From contig SGPL01000201.1 in assembly GCA_004802705.1 (NCBI GenBank), forward strand, positions 1 to 53,963: a DNA stretch of 53,963 bases. The letters are read 5' to 3'. Of this stretch, positions 1 to 11,613 are shown piece by piece (the first letter of the stretch is position 1; the number at the start of each line of letters is the position of its first letter). The notes beneath the pieces were generated by a model that searched no databases, was not told the origin of the DNA, and saw only the letters and a program-made list of their open reading frames with translations. Source of the DNA: Bondarzewia mesenterica. Its lineage: Eukaryota; Basidiomycota; Agaricomycetes; Russulales; Bondarzewiaceae. The position numbers were made by a program, and so were the translations under genes.

Positions 1-3000
1 CTGGAAGTCATAAGCATTCGCTTCCAAAGCAGCGACCGCTTGCGTCCGGCTAAAGCCCATCGCCGCCAACTGTTTCACGGGCTCCACGTCATCCTCAACC
101 GCGGGGGTGGTCGCCCCAACGGGCTCGTCGGGAAGGGGAGACAGATGATGCGAAAGATGCGACGGCGGGGGCGGCGCATCATGGGTTTTCCTCTTCTTCC
201 CAAAAGGCAACCGGATCTACGACAACAAACAATGTGATGAGCAGATGGAGATTGTACAATGAACACAAAAGCTTACGCTGAGCTTGGAATGCCGCGGCTG
301 GTCTTTCTTCTCATGGCCATCTTTGCTAGAAGTTCCCGTGGACGGCCTAAGTCTGGGGGACGATACACGCGGAGGTGGTGTGGCCATACGAGGCGGAGGC
401 GAAGTTGAGACTCGAGGCGCATTCCGTGGTCCAGACGTCTCACGCTGAGGAGACGATGTAGGGAAAGGTGTAGGGCCGGTAGGCGACTGAGATGGGACGT
501 AAGAAGCCCTGGACGACATAGTCCCAAAGTTATTGTCCAAAGCTAATGCCTGTGAAGGTCCTACGCCACCAAATGCATCGTCAAACGAGATCCCGTGGGC
601 TTCCGTACTCGCTGAGGGCTGACTCGACGATGGTTTAGCAGAAGCGGGGGCCGAAGACGTGCCAAACGCATCATCGAATGAGACTGACGACGGCGGTTGG
701 ACAGGCTGCGCCTGAGATCCTGGAGCAAAAGACATAGGGCGCGCATTGAGCTGTGGCGAGAATACATTGTCAAACCTCTCGTTCTTGGGAGAAGCAGAGG
801 GTAGCATCGCAGGTGGAGCACTTCCATTCGCAGACGTCGGAGCAGGAGGGAACATCGTCTTTGCTGCTGCGGCCCCGCTCGCCGCGCCGAAATCGAAGTT
901 ATCCTCGAACGCAGAGTCAAACTTGAAGGCCGGTTCCGTCGCGCCCGAAGTTGTGCTGGGGATCTTGCCCATTGCCTCGTCAAAGTTGCTCACACCAGAC
1001 GGAGCTATGGCTGCAGGCTTTAGCACGCTATCGATAGTGGGAGCTGCGAGCGGCTTCGTGGTTGAGTCGAAGGGGGTAGTCGCTTGAGGTGCGGGAGCAG
1101 AAGTCTCCTTGACCGTTGATTGTGTCGGGGGAGCAGGCTCCCGAGCCGCAGTGGACGACTCAGCAAATACATCGTCGAAAGAAAACCCAGCCGCAGAAGC
1201 CGTAGCCTCTCCATTAATGGGAGCCGGAGCCTTTCTGTAAGGCTCTATGGCAGTAGATGCCCTCTTGACAAGAGTCGCAAGGGGTCGACTATCTTCACCA
1301 TCGTCATCGCTGCTGTCTGTTTCATTGATGTCGAGTTCCTTCAGTTGATGGTTTAGATCCGTTTCATCGCGCGCAGGAGGCGGTCCAGAAGCAGGGACAT
1401 TCACGGGAGGGATCTGTGTTTGGGCAGGTTCTCCTGCAGGGACGGGAGTAGGCCCTGCAGAAGGTCCACCGGCAGTTTGTAACTGTGGGGTGGACGTGGG
1501 TGGTGTGCTGAACAAGTCATTATCACTCGTAGGTGATGACACTTCGTCGGTCGACGTAATGCTGACAGAAGCAGGAGTGGGCTTGGGCGTCGACGTCTCT
1601 GTCTCTACACCCTCATCGGTGATATGCTTTGCAGCTTCCGGAGCCATCGGCTCCTCAGTATCAAATGCCTGCGAGAAGCCGAAGGGATCGTCCGTCGAAG
1701 GTTTTGCAGCAAATGCAGGCGCAGGTGCTACACCCGGCACATTCGGCGTAGGTACCGAGGCATTCGAGAACGGCAAGAATGGAGACTGTGAGAGTGTAGA
1801 GGAACCGGTGTGCGACATCACGAGTCTTTCGAAGGGATTATTGCTCTTTCCTCCCAGTCCACTCGTGACGGAACCAGGGCTTCCAGGCGTGCTGGGTAAT
1901 GGCTGGGCAGCCGCAAACATGAGGCTTTCGTCAGAAGTCGAGGGCGCCGATTGCCCGACGGTAGTAGAGGCGACCGGCAGCTCCTTACTGAGCTCCACCT
2001 CCGCCTCTTCCTTCTCCTTCGTGACCCCCTGGACCTCTGCCTTCGCCTCCTCGAGTTCCTTCTCAACCTTGGCCCTCTCCGCCTCCCTCGTCGCCAGCTG
2101 CTTCTTCGCGATCGCCAGCAGTCCCTTTTGTTGCTTCGCGTCCTTCTTTGCCTTCTCGATCTCCACCTTCAGCTGCTCGATCGTACTGCCTGTCTCAGTC
2201 ATCTTGCGCTGCAGGTCCCTAACATCCTCCTTGTCTCGAAGCAGGTGCTGTTCAACTTCGGCCTTCTCTACGCGTACGGCGCTAAGGTCACTCTCCGCAT
2301 GGATGAGTTCCTCTCTAGCCTTGTTGATGTCGGTCGTCTGATTAGTATACCTCTCCCGCAGCGCCGTGAGCAGGCGCGTCTCGGTTTCGTAGGCCGCCTT
2401 CGCCGAGCTGAGCTGAGTCTGCAAGACAGATAATTGTGCGGCCTGATTTGTGATGTTAGCCTCGATCTTGGTACGTTCTGCTTTTGTCGTCTCCAAGGAA
2501 CGATTGGTCGAGTCGAGTTGATTTTGGGCGTTTCCGATTTCCGCAGAATAATCGTGAATACGAGGTGAAGTTGCACCAGCATCGTCATCGTCACCTAAGA
2601 GGTCTTTGGGAGCGACTGCTGGAGCATATGAGTTCGTGTGATCCAGCAAACAAGACAGGTCAGAACTCACCAGCAGAACTGAACGGATCCTGAGGTACAG
2701 CAGGGGTCTGCTGAGGAGAGAAGACGGAAGTGTTGGAGAACGCGCTCGGTGATGTATTGAAAGGTCCAGTCTGTTGAGACTGCACAGACTGCGATGTAGT
2801 GGCAGATGTAGGCGGAGTCTCATCCCATAGCAGATCTCTGATCGGTTCCTGAGGCGGCGCTAGCTGAGTCTGGAAAGGCGACGCTACAGTGCCATTCGTG
2901 CGCATCGACGGCGGGATGAGACTAGCGGGCAGAGAAGCGGGTATGTCCTTGCCCGCGAGCTTCCCCTGAATGAGATGCATGGCGACTGCGAAACCATCCC

Positions 3001-4380
3001 GCGTGAGGCGTCCATCACTATGGAGGTCGGCGAGATCCCTATTGCACAAGAAGACGATATTCAAGAAGTGTCCTTCATATAGATCGTCAGGAACCCGGAA
3101 TGGAGTACGTACCAGACCTGAGCGAGAGCATCTTCCGGTAACTTGGACTGCAACATGAACGGCACAGCAACATCGCCTTCGATATAGCCATTCTTGTGAG
3201 TATCAAGTGTGTCAAAGAACTTATCCGTGTTCGCCTTCTCCGCAGAAGTAATGTCCCATTGAGGTACCTGTCCAGGACGTTGCGGCACAGCGAATGGGGA
3301 GGTAGCCGCAAGGGGTCGCGGAGGAATGGCAGGTGCAGTCTTGAATGCTGACCCGGTATACTGTTGCTGTAGTGGTTGGCCAGTGAACTGTTGCTGTATC
3401 GGCTGACCAGTGAACTGTTGCTGCAGTGCTTGACCAGTGTATTGCGGCTGGATCGTGCTTGTGCCAGAGCGAGGAAGGATTGAACCCGTCAGGATTGGGC
3501 TCATTGAACCACTACCCCCTGTTGCATGTGCAACAACACCATCCGCCCGCCCGGACGCTTGCTCGTAGAGGCCTGGTGGTAGAGTGGATGGGATGAAGGA
3601 GAGCTGGCCCGACATTGACGATTGAATGAGGTACATGGCAATGGCGAAATCCGCAGCATCAAGTGAACCTCGGTTTTGAGTGTCCGCAAGATTCCTGCAT
3701 CATTGCGGGTAAGAACCACATCTTGCGATGCAGAGAAAGTGGGAACAGACCATATCTGAGAAAGCTTGTCGACCGGAAGCTTGGACTTGACAAAGACATC
3801 CCGCGCTTTGTCGCCTGAAGCAGACACTTGAGGACACCTCAGGAAATAAATGCTTATAAAGCACGTACCGTTCAACAGGCCAAGGACGGGACCACAACCA
3901 ATGAATAGCCGATTGAACTTTGCCCTATCCTGAGTCGTCAACACGGGAAGTACTGGAGGTGGTGGGGAATTCGGTGAAGGGCTNGCAGCATTGCGAGGCA
4001 CAGGCGACTGCGCATAACCCTCNATGACAGCCAGAGGACCAGCTATGTAAGCCCAGAANATTGAGCGCNTCGGANAGTGTGAGTGCGGCGCATTCAACTC
4101 ACGTTTGTTAATCAACTCCTCCGATGGCTCGTCCCCCCTTCTGCGCCCACGCAATGAGCCTGACGGCGACAGCGACCCCCTTTCGCGTCAGAAAACCATT
4201 GTTCTCTGAATCCGCGATGCTCCATATCTTCCCTAAAGTCGTGGGCGAGAGCTTCGCACCGCCGAAGACCTTGACGGCGACCTCGCCCGTGATAACANNG
4301 AACTTTTGAGGATCGTTTTGAGCAAATAACTGGTTGACTATGGCGAGCTCGCCTGGCGTTGGAGAGAATGTGGAGGACAT
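1..4380 (-). CDS. EDE1: Ede1/Eps15-like EH-domain endocytic scaffold (3' end outside window)
   Basis: Early-acting scaffold of clathrin-mediated endocytosis at the plasma membrane. From the ATG at 4380 the sequence shows three EH domains: EH1 about 4110-4350, EH2 about 3600-3930 (split by introns), EH3 about 2950-3260, each with the helix pattern ending in KIW/QIW/QVW. A long Glu/Lys/Ala coiled coil follows (about 1960-2560), then a Pro/Ser/Thr-rich tail with one NPF, one DPF and three SFDDxFG motifs, and a C-terminal UBA domain with the [18 protein letters not shown] core at 1-60. Three EH domains, a coiled coil and a UBA domain is the Ede1 order; Eps15 has UIMs instead and Pan1 has two EH domains. 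Several introns interrupt the gene (for example near 3860, 3700, 3080 and 2660, and just before the UBA exon near 210-260). Ns lie in the EH1-EH2 region. The last residues and the stop lie beyond base 1. Confidence 0.9.
3352..3453 (-). repeat. Four LxxQxTG motifs coded between EH2 and EH3
   Basis: Reading on the minus strand, four near-identical units give IQPQYTG, LQQQFTG, IQQQFTG and LQQQYTG in succession, about nine residues apart. Each fits the [L/I]xxQxTG consensus known as the Ark1/Prk1 kinase target in yeast endocytic proteins (Pan1, Sla1, epsins). The matching DNA is a tandem repeat of about 27 bases. Phosphorylation is inferred only. Confidence 0.75.
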
Positions 4381-4862
4381 GATCGTCCGGTCAATGTACA
4401 GAAGGAAGAAGGGATNGGATGGGATTCGTCACGCGGCGGAGTGAACCGGTATTTGTTTGGACTCGTCTGGAGTTTGCATCATCNGACTCTCAGTACANCA
4501 TCTCTGCCCAAAGCCCAAAGCTGAATGACTGACAATATTCGNAAGNTCCTTTCAAGGCTCCGCTTGCAAAGGCTTGATTTTCGCTTTTCCTGTCCCAAGT
4601 TCGCAGGTGGAGNGAGATGCGGTCGCGCAAGAGATAGGAGGCCGACGACACATNNNNAGTAAGCNGACNCACGTAAGTACCNNCCGAGCTGGCATGCATG
4701 TGACCTCCTCGTGAGGCGCGTTGAACAAACTTTTGGCAAGCTCGTTGTTCTCTTCGTTTGACGCACTGCTTCAACCACCATCTTTCTTCCGCCCTGATCA
4801 GTTTNTTATCCTCTTCCCTNTTCCTGTNCATATCATCTTAGTANCGTTTGAAACTATCGTCC
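4381..4862. promoter_or_regulatory. Divergent promoter between EDE1 and the UBE2C-like gene
   Basis: This gap of 482 bases separates two start codons that face away from each other, so it must hold both promoters and 5' leaders. It contains about 15 N bases, including a run of four near 4655, which hide any motif. A CT-rich stretch (about 4735-4860) precedes the E2 start. No TATA box is obvious. Confidence 0.5.
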
Positions 4863-5828
4863 ATGGATCAGCTCACATCTTCTCTCGCCCCTGCGCGTGC
4901 CTCCCCCAAATCCGCCGTGACTGGTACGGGAAACGAAGGTGCAGGCAGTGTAACGAAACGGTGAGACCTCACGTCTTCTGAGAGTGTGGACGNGTATAAT
5001 CTGACTGNCTGTGTTTTAGCCTAAGCAATGAACTCATGACTTTGATGGTANGTGACTCCTTTCATGTCATACGCGTTGAAATTTACTGGTCCCATAGATG
5101 TCATCCTCTCCTGGNATCGTGAGTCGAAGTCCATTCTCTCACAGATCTAATATACTGACCGAANTCGAATGATCNTCGTCNATAGTCGGCATTCCCGAAG
5201 TCNGACGCCAACCTTTTCGAGTGGGTCGGAACGATTGAAGGAGCAGCGGGAACTGTGTGTCTTCCTGTTCCTTTGCATTACAACGCGNTCTAAAAGNCTG
5301 GCTATTNACTGACCNAGATCTACGCTGGTTTGGCGTTCAANATNTCCATCACNTTCCCTCCGAACTACCCTTACGTCCCACCGCTCATCAAATTTGACTC
5401 CCCTTGCTTTCATCCAAATGTTGATGCCAATTCTGGTGCCATTTGNTTGGACATACTGCAGGTAAGGTTAAACCNGCGCCTCTCGTGCTTNATAATACAT
5501 CAGGAGTGAGTCTGAGTTTTACGTGATATCCAGGATAAATGGTCTGCTGTATACAGTGTGCAGACGATTCTTCTGTCTTTGCAGTCTCTGCTTGGAGGTA
5601 TNGATATGTTTTTATTATTATGNGTCGTTCTTGGTCTTANCATCTTCATAGAACCCAATAATGCATCGCCTCTTAACGCAGAAGCATCCAGTCTTTGGGA
5701 TGATACTGCAGGTCCGTTGTGACAAAATTGAGATATCATACNATACATACTGACTCTGGCTATCTCCAGCCTTCAAAACGCAGCTTCTAAAACTTTATCG
5801 TCCCATCGCCGACGAACCGTCCTCCTAG
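4863..5828 (+). CDS. Ubiquitin-conjugating enzyme E2, UBE2C/UbcH10 (Ubc11) type
   Basis: E2 enzyme of the UBE2C family, which works with the anaphase-promoting complex to ubiquitinate mitotic substrates such as cyclin B. Exon 1 (from ATG 4863) codes a basic, flexible N-terminal extension that leads into VTKRLSNELMTLM, the family's first helix. Later exons give NLFEWVGTIEGAAGT-like sequence, then FPPNYPYVPP, the HPN motif, the catalytic cysteine in AICLDIL, the DKWSAVYSVQTILLSLQSLL segment, and EPNNASPLNAEASSLW, which is diagnostic for UBE2C against other E2s. The stop is TAG at 5826-5828 after ADEPSS. Introns fall near 4960-5020, 5040-5095, 5115-5195, 5280-5320, 5460-5535, 5600-5650 and 5712-5770. 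Ns occur in several exons and introns, so the exact protein cannot be read. Length is about 170 residues, normal for the family. Confidence 0.88.
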
Positions 5829-6494
5829 TCCTNGCATCCTTGTTGTATTCTACTCCGCACATTTCTCACATATTTCATATGCATCCTTGTCCTCTATCGT
5901 CGTTTCGCACATCGACGGTGACCTGCAGGTTTTACCGACACCTCTTCTAGCCGTCTCATTCGCTTACTACGTGCTTTGCATCTTCTTCCCTGTCATCGTT
6001 CCTCTGTAGATATCCTTTTGGGGCTTCTCTCAGCGTGTACATGTGTTTTCTTCCCGTTCAATCCTAGGGTAGTAATTTATAGCCCTGCATCTCTACTATT
6101 TGACTGATCAGACAAAGATCTTGTATTACATCAGCATCCTCTGGGCCTGCAGTGACTGTCGCTGTGGTGGCAAAGATTCCAATTGAGCGATAATTGGCAA
6201 ATGGTGGCNTGGCTGTGGCTATAACAATCCTTGGTTTCCTGTCGTGACTAGCACTCTTTGCAACCTCTTCTTCCAGTCAAGAACCTGCTTGTTGCCTGTC
6301 GGTTGAGCCGGCTGCACCGCTCTGAGCGGCTCACGTTATCCTTTTCGATTTCATTTTGAGGACAACTGCCACAGGCTGGNTAACCAAAGACGTGAGTGCG
6401 CTGTGTCCCGTCATTCAAGCGCATCTTCTTATGCTAGCGAAATATGGTCGTAGCAGACGCGTGAACCAGTCACCTTTCCACCCACACATCAAAC
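5829..6494. other. Intergenic region, no supported gene
   Basis: These 666 bases hold the 3' UTR of the E2 gene, with T-rich stretches, and the upstream region of the next small gene. Short open frames occur but have no coding character. I see no RNA gene or repeat. One N is present near 6210. Confidence 0.5.
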
Positions 6495-6860
6495 ATGCCT
6501 CGTCGCCCCCCTCCCACCGCCCTCCGTCTCGCTGAGGGCCCCATTCCTCCGAGGGGAAAATCGAAGTTCACGCTTCCCTCTGTTCCCCGACCCATCTTCC
6601 ACCCACCGTCCGTCGTTCCCCGCGGACCTGTCCCACGTGCGCGTGAGCCTTCGTTGGCGAGTGCGGGCATGTCCAGCGTTCAGACACCAACGGTTGCTTC
6701 GAACATTCCATCACCTGCGTCCGCAACACAGACACCGCCTTCGGGGAAGGTGATGCGCGGTCCATGGGATCATTCACAGTCCATCTCCGTGCCCTTTGAT
6801 GTGGAGTCAGTTTTATCTCCACCTAAACGCGCGGCTGTCAGCCCCGGTGGATTTCGTTGA
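6495..6860 (+). CDS. Small proline-rich protein of unknown function (121 residues)
   Basis: An intronless frame runs from ATG 6495 to TGA 6858-6860. The product starts MPRRPPPTALRL, is rich in Pro, Ser and Arg, and has no membrane segment, signal peptide or recognisable domain. Its C-terminal third (GPWDHSQSISVPFD and LSPPKRAAVSPGGFR) looks more constrained than the rest, with SP sites that could be proline-directed kinase targets. The start lies in a plausible context (AAACATGCC). Third positions are C/G-rich, as in neighbouring coding exons. I do not recognise the family; it could be a lineage-restricted basidiomycete protein or a chance frame. Confidence 0.5.
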   Translation: MPRRPPPTALRLAEGPIPPRGKSKFTLPSVPRPIFHPPSVVPRGPVPRAREPSLASAGMSSVQTPTVASNIPSPASATQTPPSGKVMRGPWDHSQSISVPFDVESVLSPPKRAAVSPGGFR

Positions 6861-7356
6861 GCTCAAGTTGGGGGTTTTCTCATGGGCCGTCCTGGTGACG
6901 GTGTTGATTATACTTATAGGTTACGTTCGAACTTCGTTCAAAATGTACTGTTGCTGTGTGGCTGGGATTCGGCACGGCCGCAGCCCGTCCGGCCCTTTCG
7001 GAGTTGGTCGGAGCGGTCGTGGCAACACTTCGTGCATAGATGTTGGACATTGACTGCAACGACGACGAGAGTCAGGATGTTTCTTTTCCGCAGAAATAGG
7101 TGTGAGACAGTCGCTCGCCATCAGAGGAAAGAAGAAAGGAAGAGAGAGAGCTCGGCCTCGTGGACTGATGAGCTCGGAGTTAGCCTGAAGCAAAAGACTG
7201 GAGGGCCCGGATAGGGAGCACTCGTTCTCTCTCCCGCCCTGGTTGATCACAGTCACTCACTCTCTCACTCACTGCACTTATCTCTTTCATCTTCTTTACG
7301 AACGGTTTATAGCCCACAAGTATCCTTTGTTATCCTTTCTTCTCTCTTAGGATATC
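6861..7356. other. Intergenic region and CT-rich leader of the PIN4-like gene
   Basis: These 496 bases end in a pyrimidine-rich tract (about 7225-7350, repeated CTCTC/TCACTC) just upstream of ATG 7357, the usual look of a fungal core promoter and transcription start region. No TATA box and no supported gene. Confidence 0.45.
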
Positions 7357-9190
7357 ATGACTAGTTCTTCTACGCCGGATATCGCCTCGCTGTCGCTCTC
7401 TTCCCAGCCTTCCCAACAACGTTTGCACGACACTTACGATTACGACGGCAACGGCAGCGGCAACGGTAGACCTCAGTATCATTTTCAAACTTCTCCTGCT
7501 ATTCCGGGCCAGTCCCAGTATAACAGCCCTCTCGGCATGAGCCAGTCTCCTCTCAAGAACAAGCCTGTGCGTGGTGGTCTCCCTTCCGTGCGCCATCTCT
7601 CTCTTTGATCTCTCTCCATGATCCCAAGGCATGTATCTGACCTCCCCCTTTCGACAGCAATGGCTTGAAAATCCTTCCATTTTCAACGATAATCGTTCTC
7701 TTTCTCCCCCCAACAATTCAGACCTCTCGTCCGGTGGTTCTCCACCCCTCTCCAACATCGGCACTCCCGCCAACAACTTTTCAGGTGGTCCCGGTCAACC
7801 CTTCGAAGACGAGATTATACCCACCGCCATCGTCATCAAGAATATCCCTTTTAATGTCAAACGCGAGACCCTTTTGGAGATTATCGTCAGTACCATCCGG
7901 ATCACATAGCCGCTCGACTTTTTNTGATCCCATCCTATTCTAGGCATCCTTGTCCATTCCAACCCCTTACGCCTTCAATTATCACCTTGACCAGTCAGGC
8001 TCTTTCCGCGGTCTGGCTTTTGCCAACTTTAGACAGGCGTCGGATGCCGATGCCGTCGTCGCTGCCTTGAATGGCTTCGACGTCCAGGGCCGCAAGTTGC
8101 GCGTTGAGTACAAAAAAGTGCTGCAAGCTGGTGAGAAGGAGCGCATCGAGCGCGAGAAGGCTATCCGTCGCATGCGGTCCATGCAGCTCGAGAAGGAGCA
8201 GCTGGGCGTCCACCCAGGCATCCAGCAACCGCAGTATGACGACTTTGGCCCCATCATCAACCCAACCTTCAGCCCGCAGCGTTCCTTCTCTGCTGGTGCA
8301 GGCACTTATCAACAGCAGCAATACTCCCCCCCTAATCCACCACCAATGCCGATCCCCCAGACCTACGGTATTCAGACGCCGCCGCCGCCGATGATGCCCT
8401 CGACCCCGAGCTCCTCCAACAAGTTAGCGTCAAACGAACTTGATCTAAACGATCCTTCCACCCTGGAGATCTACTCCCGCATTCTTTTGTTCAAGGATGA
8501 CCATATGCGGGACGAGCTGGCGTTTTCTCGGACTCTCACTCCCAAGCAGAGGAGAGTTGTTCATCTTATCGCCCAGAAGTTGGGTGTATACCACTACTCC
8601 ATTGGCGAAGGTGAAGAGCGACATGCCGTCGTCACTCGCATTGACCCCGAAAAGGTTTGTTTGTCATGAGATGTTTGATTGACAGCGAAATGATTGATGT
8701 CCATTCACAGAGGCAACAGCCTACTCATCATCCTGGATTGACGCGCACTCCTTCTGCTTACTTGACGCCCACGTCGTCTTCCTCGCTCTCTCAGACCCTC
8801 CGCGCGAAGAAGTCCATGCCCGACATGAAGACCCTTCACACTCAGGCCCCGCGTCTGAACACACGTTCCTCCAACGGCAATATCCGGGAAGGTTACGCGA
8901 CCATCGCGTCGCCGTCGCGTCGCTCACCGGGCGGCTTCGGCGCTTTGTTCGGCCAATCGCTTGGCTTCGGTAACACAGTGCCTCCCGTGCCCAGCTTGCC
9001 GGCCAGCGTAACTGGCATGGTCAACAACAGCGATAGACTCGATAGACTCGACAGCCCCACGAGCGGCGTCGTGCGGCAGCCGCGGGGGCCGGGAGTGACT
9101 GGCTTTGGAACCAGGCGCGAACGTGTGACGATCGGCGAGAACCAGTCTCGAGGCTTCGAGGCGCAGTCGCACCAGCCGTTGGAGATGTGA
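7357..9190 (+). CDS. PIN4: RRM RNA-binding protein, Pin4/Cip2-like, with R3H-like region
   Basis: Cytoplasmic RNA-binding regulator related to yeast Pin4 and fission yeast Cip2, which act in mRNA control, cell-cycle re-entry and stress responses. Four exons read as 7357-7566, 7658-7885, 7944-8654 and 8711-9190, all with GT...AG introns. The RRM spans exons 2-3: RNP2 is AIVIKNIPF and RNP1 is FRGLAFANF, followed by a basic helix (EKERIEREKAIRRMRSMQ). A Gln/Pro-rich linker leads to an R3H-like segment (LAFSRTLTPKQRRVVHLIAQ, then LGVYHYSIGEGEERHAVV). The tail is Ser/Pro-rich and disordered, with many SP/TP sites. Length is about 540 residues. The start has good context and no upstream in-frame ATG. 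This domain order is specific to the Pin4/Cip2 group among fungal RRM proteins. Confidence 0.85.
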
Positions 9191-9891
9191 GATGCTCGCA
9201 TGGAAAGTGGAGTTAAGTGGTCCAATCTAATAGGTCGCGAAGGACGATGCTCTGTCCGCTACATCGATTAATCGCTCTTCGGTCATGACAGGGTCATGAG
9301 GGGTTTCTCTTATTTCATCCAGTCCCCTCGTTTGCTCCTCTGGCTCTCTTTCCTTTGCATTCAATTTTATTCAATACTGCTTTCAATTGGTCTTGTATAA
9401 CTCATAAAACCCGGTCGTGTCTATCCTGACTCGAAGTTCACCTTCCTCCCTCTCCTGCTGGTCCATCCTGTTTTATTCAATTCATTGCAGCGCAAGACAA
9501 AAAAGTTACTATCGTTTCCATTCCGCCTCCGTTCTCAACTCGACTGCTCGTCATATATATCATACCTCTCTGTCTACATCATCATCGATATCTATGCTTC
9601 ATTCGTCTTTTTCTTGATTTTGTATGACTGAATAATAGATTAACCAGCACATACGTTTCTTTCATACTCCATGTTGGCGCGGATCGGTTTCAATGAATAT
9701 GTTCTTGTCTAGAGGAATGTCAAAAATTTAATACATGTTATGACCGCCTCATGCAGACTGAAATTGACGATACCTCCCGACGGACCTTCCTTTTCTGATC
9801 GACTCGTGTTTGACGCGTTCACCAAGGTTCGCCTCCGACGACCAAGTTACGCGCAAGCACGGCGAGGTCTGCGCCTTTCGTCAAACTCACC
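9191..9891. other. Intergenic region, 3' UTR of PIN4 and promoter of NUC1
   Basis: These 701 bases are A/T-richer than the flanking genes and carry T-rich stretches (9300-9620) typical of a 3' UTR. A TATATATCATAC stretch lies near 9555. I see no coding or RNA gene. Confidence 0.45.
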
Positions 9892-11427
9892 ATGCCCAGC
9901 GCGTCAATCGTGCGCGCCGCCTTTTTCGCCGTTGGTGCCGCCGTGGGCGGAGGCATCGCGACTGTCCTTAGCGCGTCCAAGAAGAACGAAGTCCAAGTCC
10001 TGGTGCCCTCTGCGCCCGCGCCCGCGCCCACGTCCACACCCACGAACCTCCCTATCATCGAGGTCGGTGTCAAAGGCCACCCCCGTCTGTCTCCCCCGTC
10101 GGGCGCTGAGATCGCTCCGGTGCTGAAATACGGGAATCCTGGTGAGGTGTTCGGCTTGATCTTCAAGTTCGAGTATACGGAGAGTTGGCCGTGCTGATTC
10201 CGGGTTGCTCGCGCGTTAGGTCCCATCTCGGACCTGCTCGTCCGCAAAGCCTATGTTGCGGCTTACGATCGTCGTCTGCGACACCCCGCCTGGGTGATTA
10301 CCGCCCCCCTTCTTTTCCGTCGTGAATTGAGTCTTGCTCAGACTTTTTTTTTTAATTCATTTATATGTTCGCGCAGACAGCAGAGCATCTGACCCTTTCG
10401 TCTCTCGGACGCTCATCGCTTGAGACGCAGTCTGCGGCCAGCGAGACGGGCGACCGACAGAAGTCGACGTTTCAGGAGGACGAGTCCGTCCCCGTGCCGT
10501 TCCGTGCGCGGTTGCAGGACTACTTCCGCAGTGGGTATGATCGTGGCCATATGTAAGTGCATCCCGCGCTCTCCGTCTACGCATTGGTCAATTCATCGTG
10601 ACGTGTGGACAGGGTGCCAGCAGCTGATGCGAAGAAATCACAGGTGCGCGTTTTTGTTTCGTGACACGTCAGGCATGTTCATCCTTTTTGCCTCCAGGAT
10701 GCGATGAACGAGACCTTTCTCCTCACCAACATTGCACCGCAAGTCGGAGCAGGATTCAATCGTCATTGTATGTTCAAACGTTCACTCCCCAACATGTATG
10801 GACCGAAATGGGCGACCTGATACTGTGCGCTTTCCTTAGACTGGGCCTACCTGGAAGACTGGTGCCGCCGCCTAACAGGCTCCTTCGCCGACGTATACGT
10901 TTTCACCATCCCCTTGTACCTCCCCCGTCGTGAATCCGATGGCAAATGGCGAGTGGTAAGCTGCGAATTCTAAATCTAAGCTGAGTGTTCCAACGTGCCC
11001 ACCATTTCCGAATCCATAGACACACGAAGTCATTGGCAACCCACCAAACGTCGCCGTCCCGACCCATTTCGCCAAGGTCGTCCTCACATCTCGTCCATCG
11101 TCCCCTTCGACGCCAGACATCCCCGAGATCTCAACAGGCGCGTTCGTCCTTCCCAACGCCATCATCCCCGATGACGCACCGTTGCAGAGCTTCGTCGTAC
11201 CCGGTCAGTTTTTTTTTTTCATGCGCCTATCATAAAACACCCTGACTGAAGTGATGCCCTCAGTCGACACTGTGGAACGCGCTGCCGGCCTCACGCTGTT
11301 CTCAGAGACGATCAAGTCGGGCTCAAAGCACATTTGCAAGACGACCAGCTGCGATGTCATCGTGCGCAGGTTTGACGATGCACAGAAAAAGCCTGAGATG
11401 AAGCGGGCCATCTCGGCACCTCGGTAA
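9892..11427 (+). CDS. NUC1: Mitochondrial DNA/RNA nuclease, endonuclease G family
   Basis: Sugar-non-specific nuclease of mitochondria that cleaves DNA and RNA and takes part in mitochondrial nucleic acid turnover and cell death. Exon 1 (9892 to about 10141) codes a hydrophobic, Ala/Gly-rich N-terminus that fits a mitochondrial signal anchor, then an Ala-Pro linker and VLKYGNPG, which joins after splicing to PISDLLVRKAYVAAYDRR, the family's first conserved block. Later exons give the catalytic DRGH motif (YDRGHM, just before 10555) and the metal-binding block AMNETFLLTNIAPQVG, then the C-terminal beta region. Seven or eight short introns are needed, including splits right after DRGHM and after NIAPQVGAGFNRH. 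Stop TAA is at 11425-11427. Length of about 330 residues matches yeast Nuc1. It is convergent with the mL46 gene, 186 bases apart. Confidence 0.9.
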
Positions 11428-11613
11428 CAATAATTCGAGGATTCGTCCACATGTAGTTTGATGATATCTGCGAACATTTAAACTCACATTTCGAAATTAG
11501 TTTTTGAAATCGCGCCGTGAACTCAGGAAGGTGTGCCGTGTCATGAAAAGAAGGTTCACTGCATCCGTGAGCAGGGTTGCACTATTAAGTGTCGGTGATA
11601 AGATTAAATGGAT

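Noticed and set aside
1490..2341. Open frame of 283 codons on the plus strand, Ser/Ala/Val-rich
   Set aside because: It lies exactly opposite the coiled-coil and Pro/Ser tail of the Ede1-like gene; its composition is the mirror of that coding strand and it has no domain.
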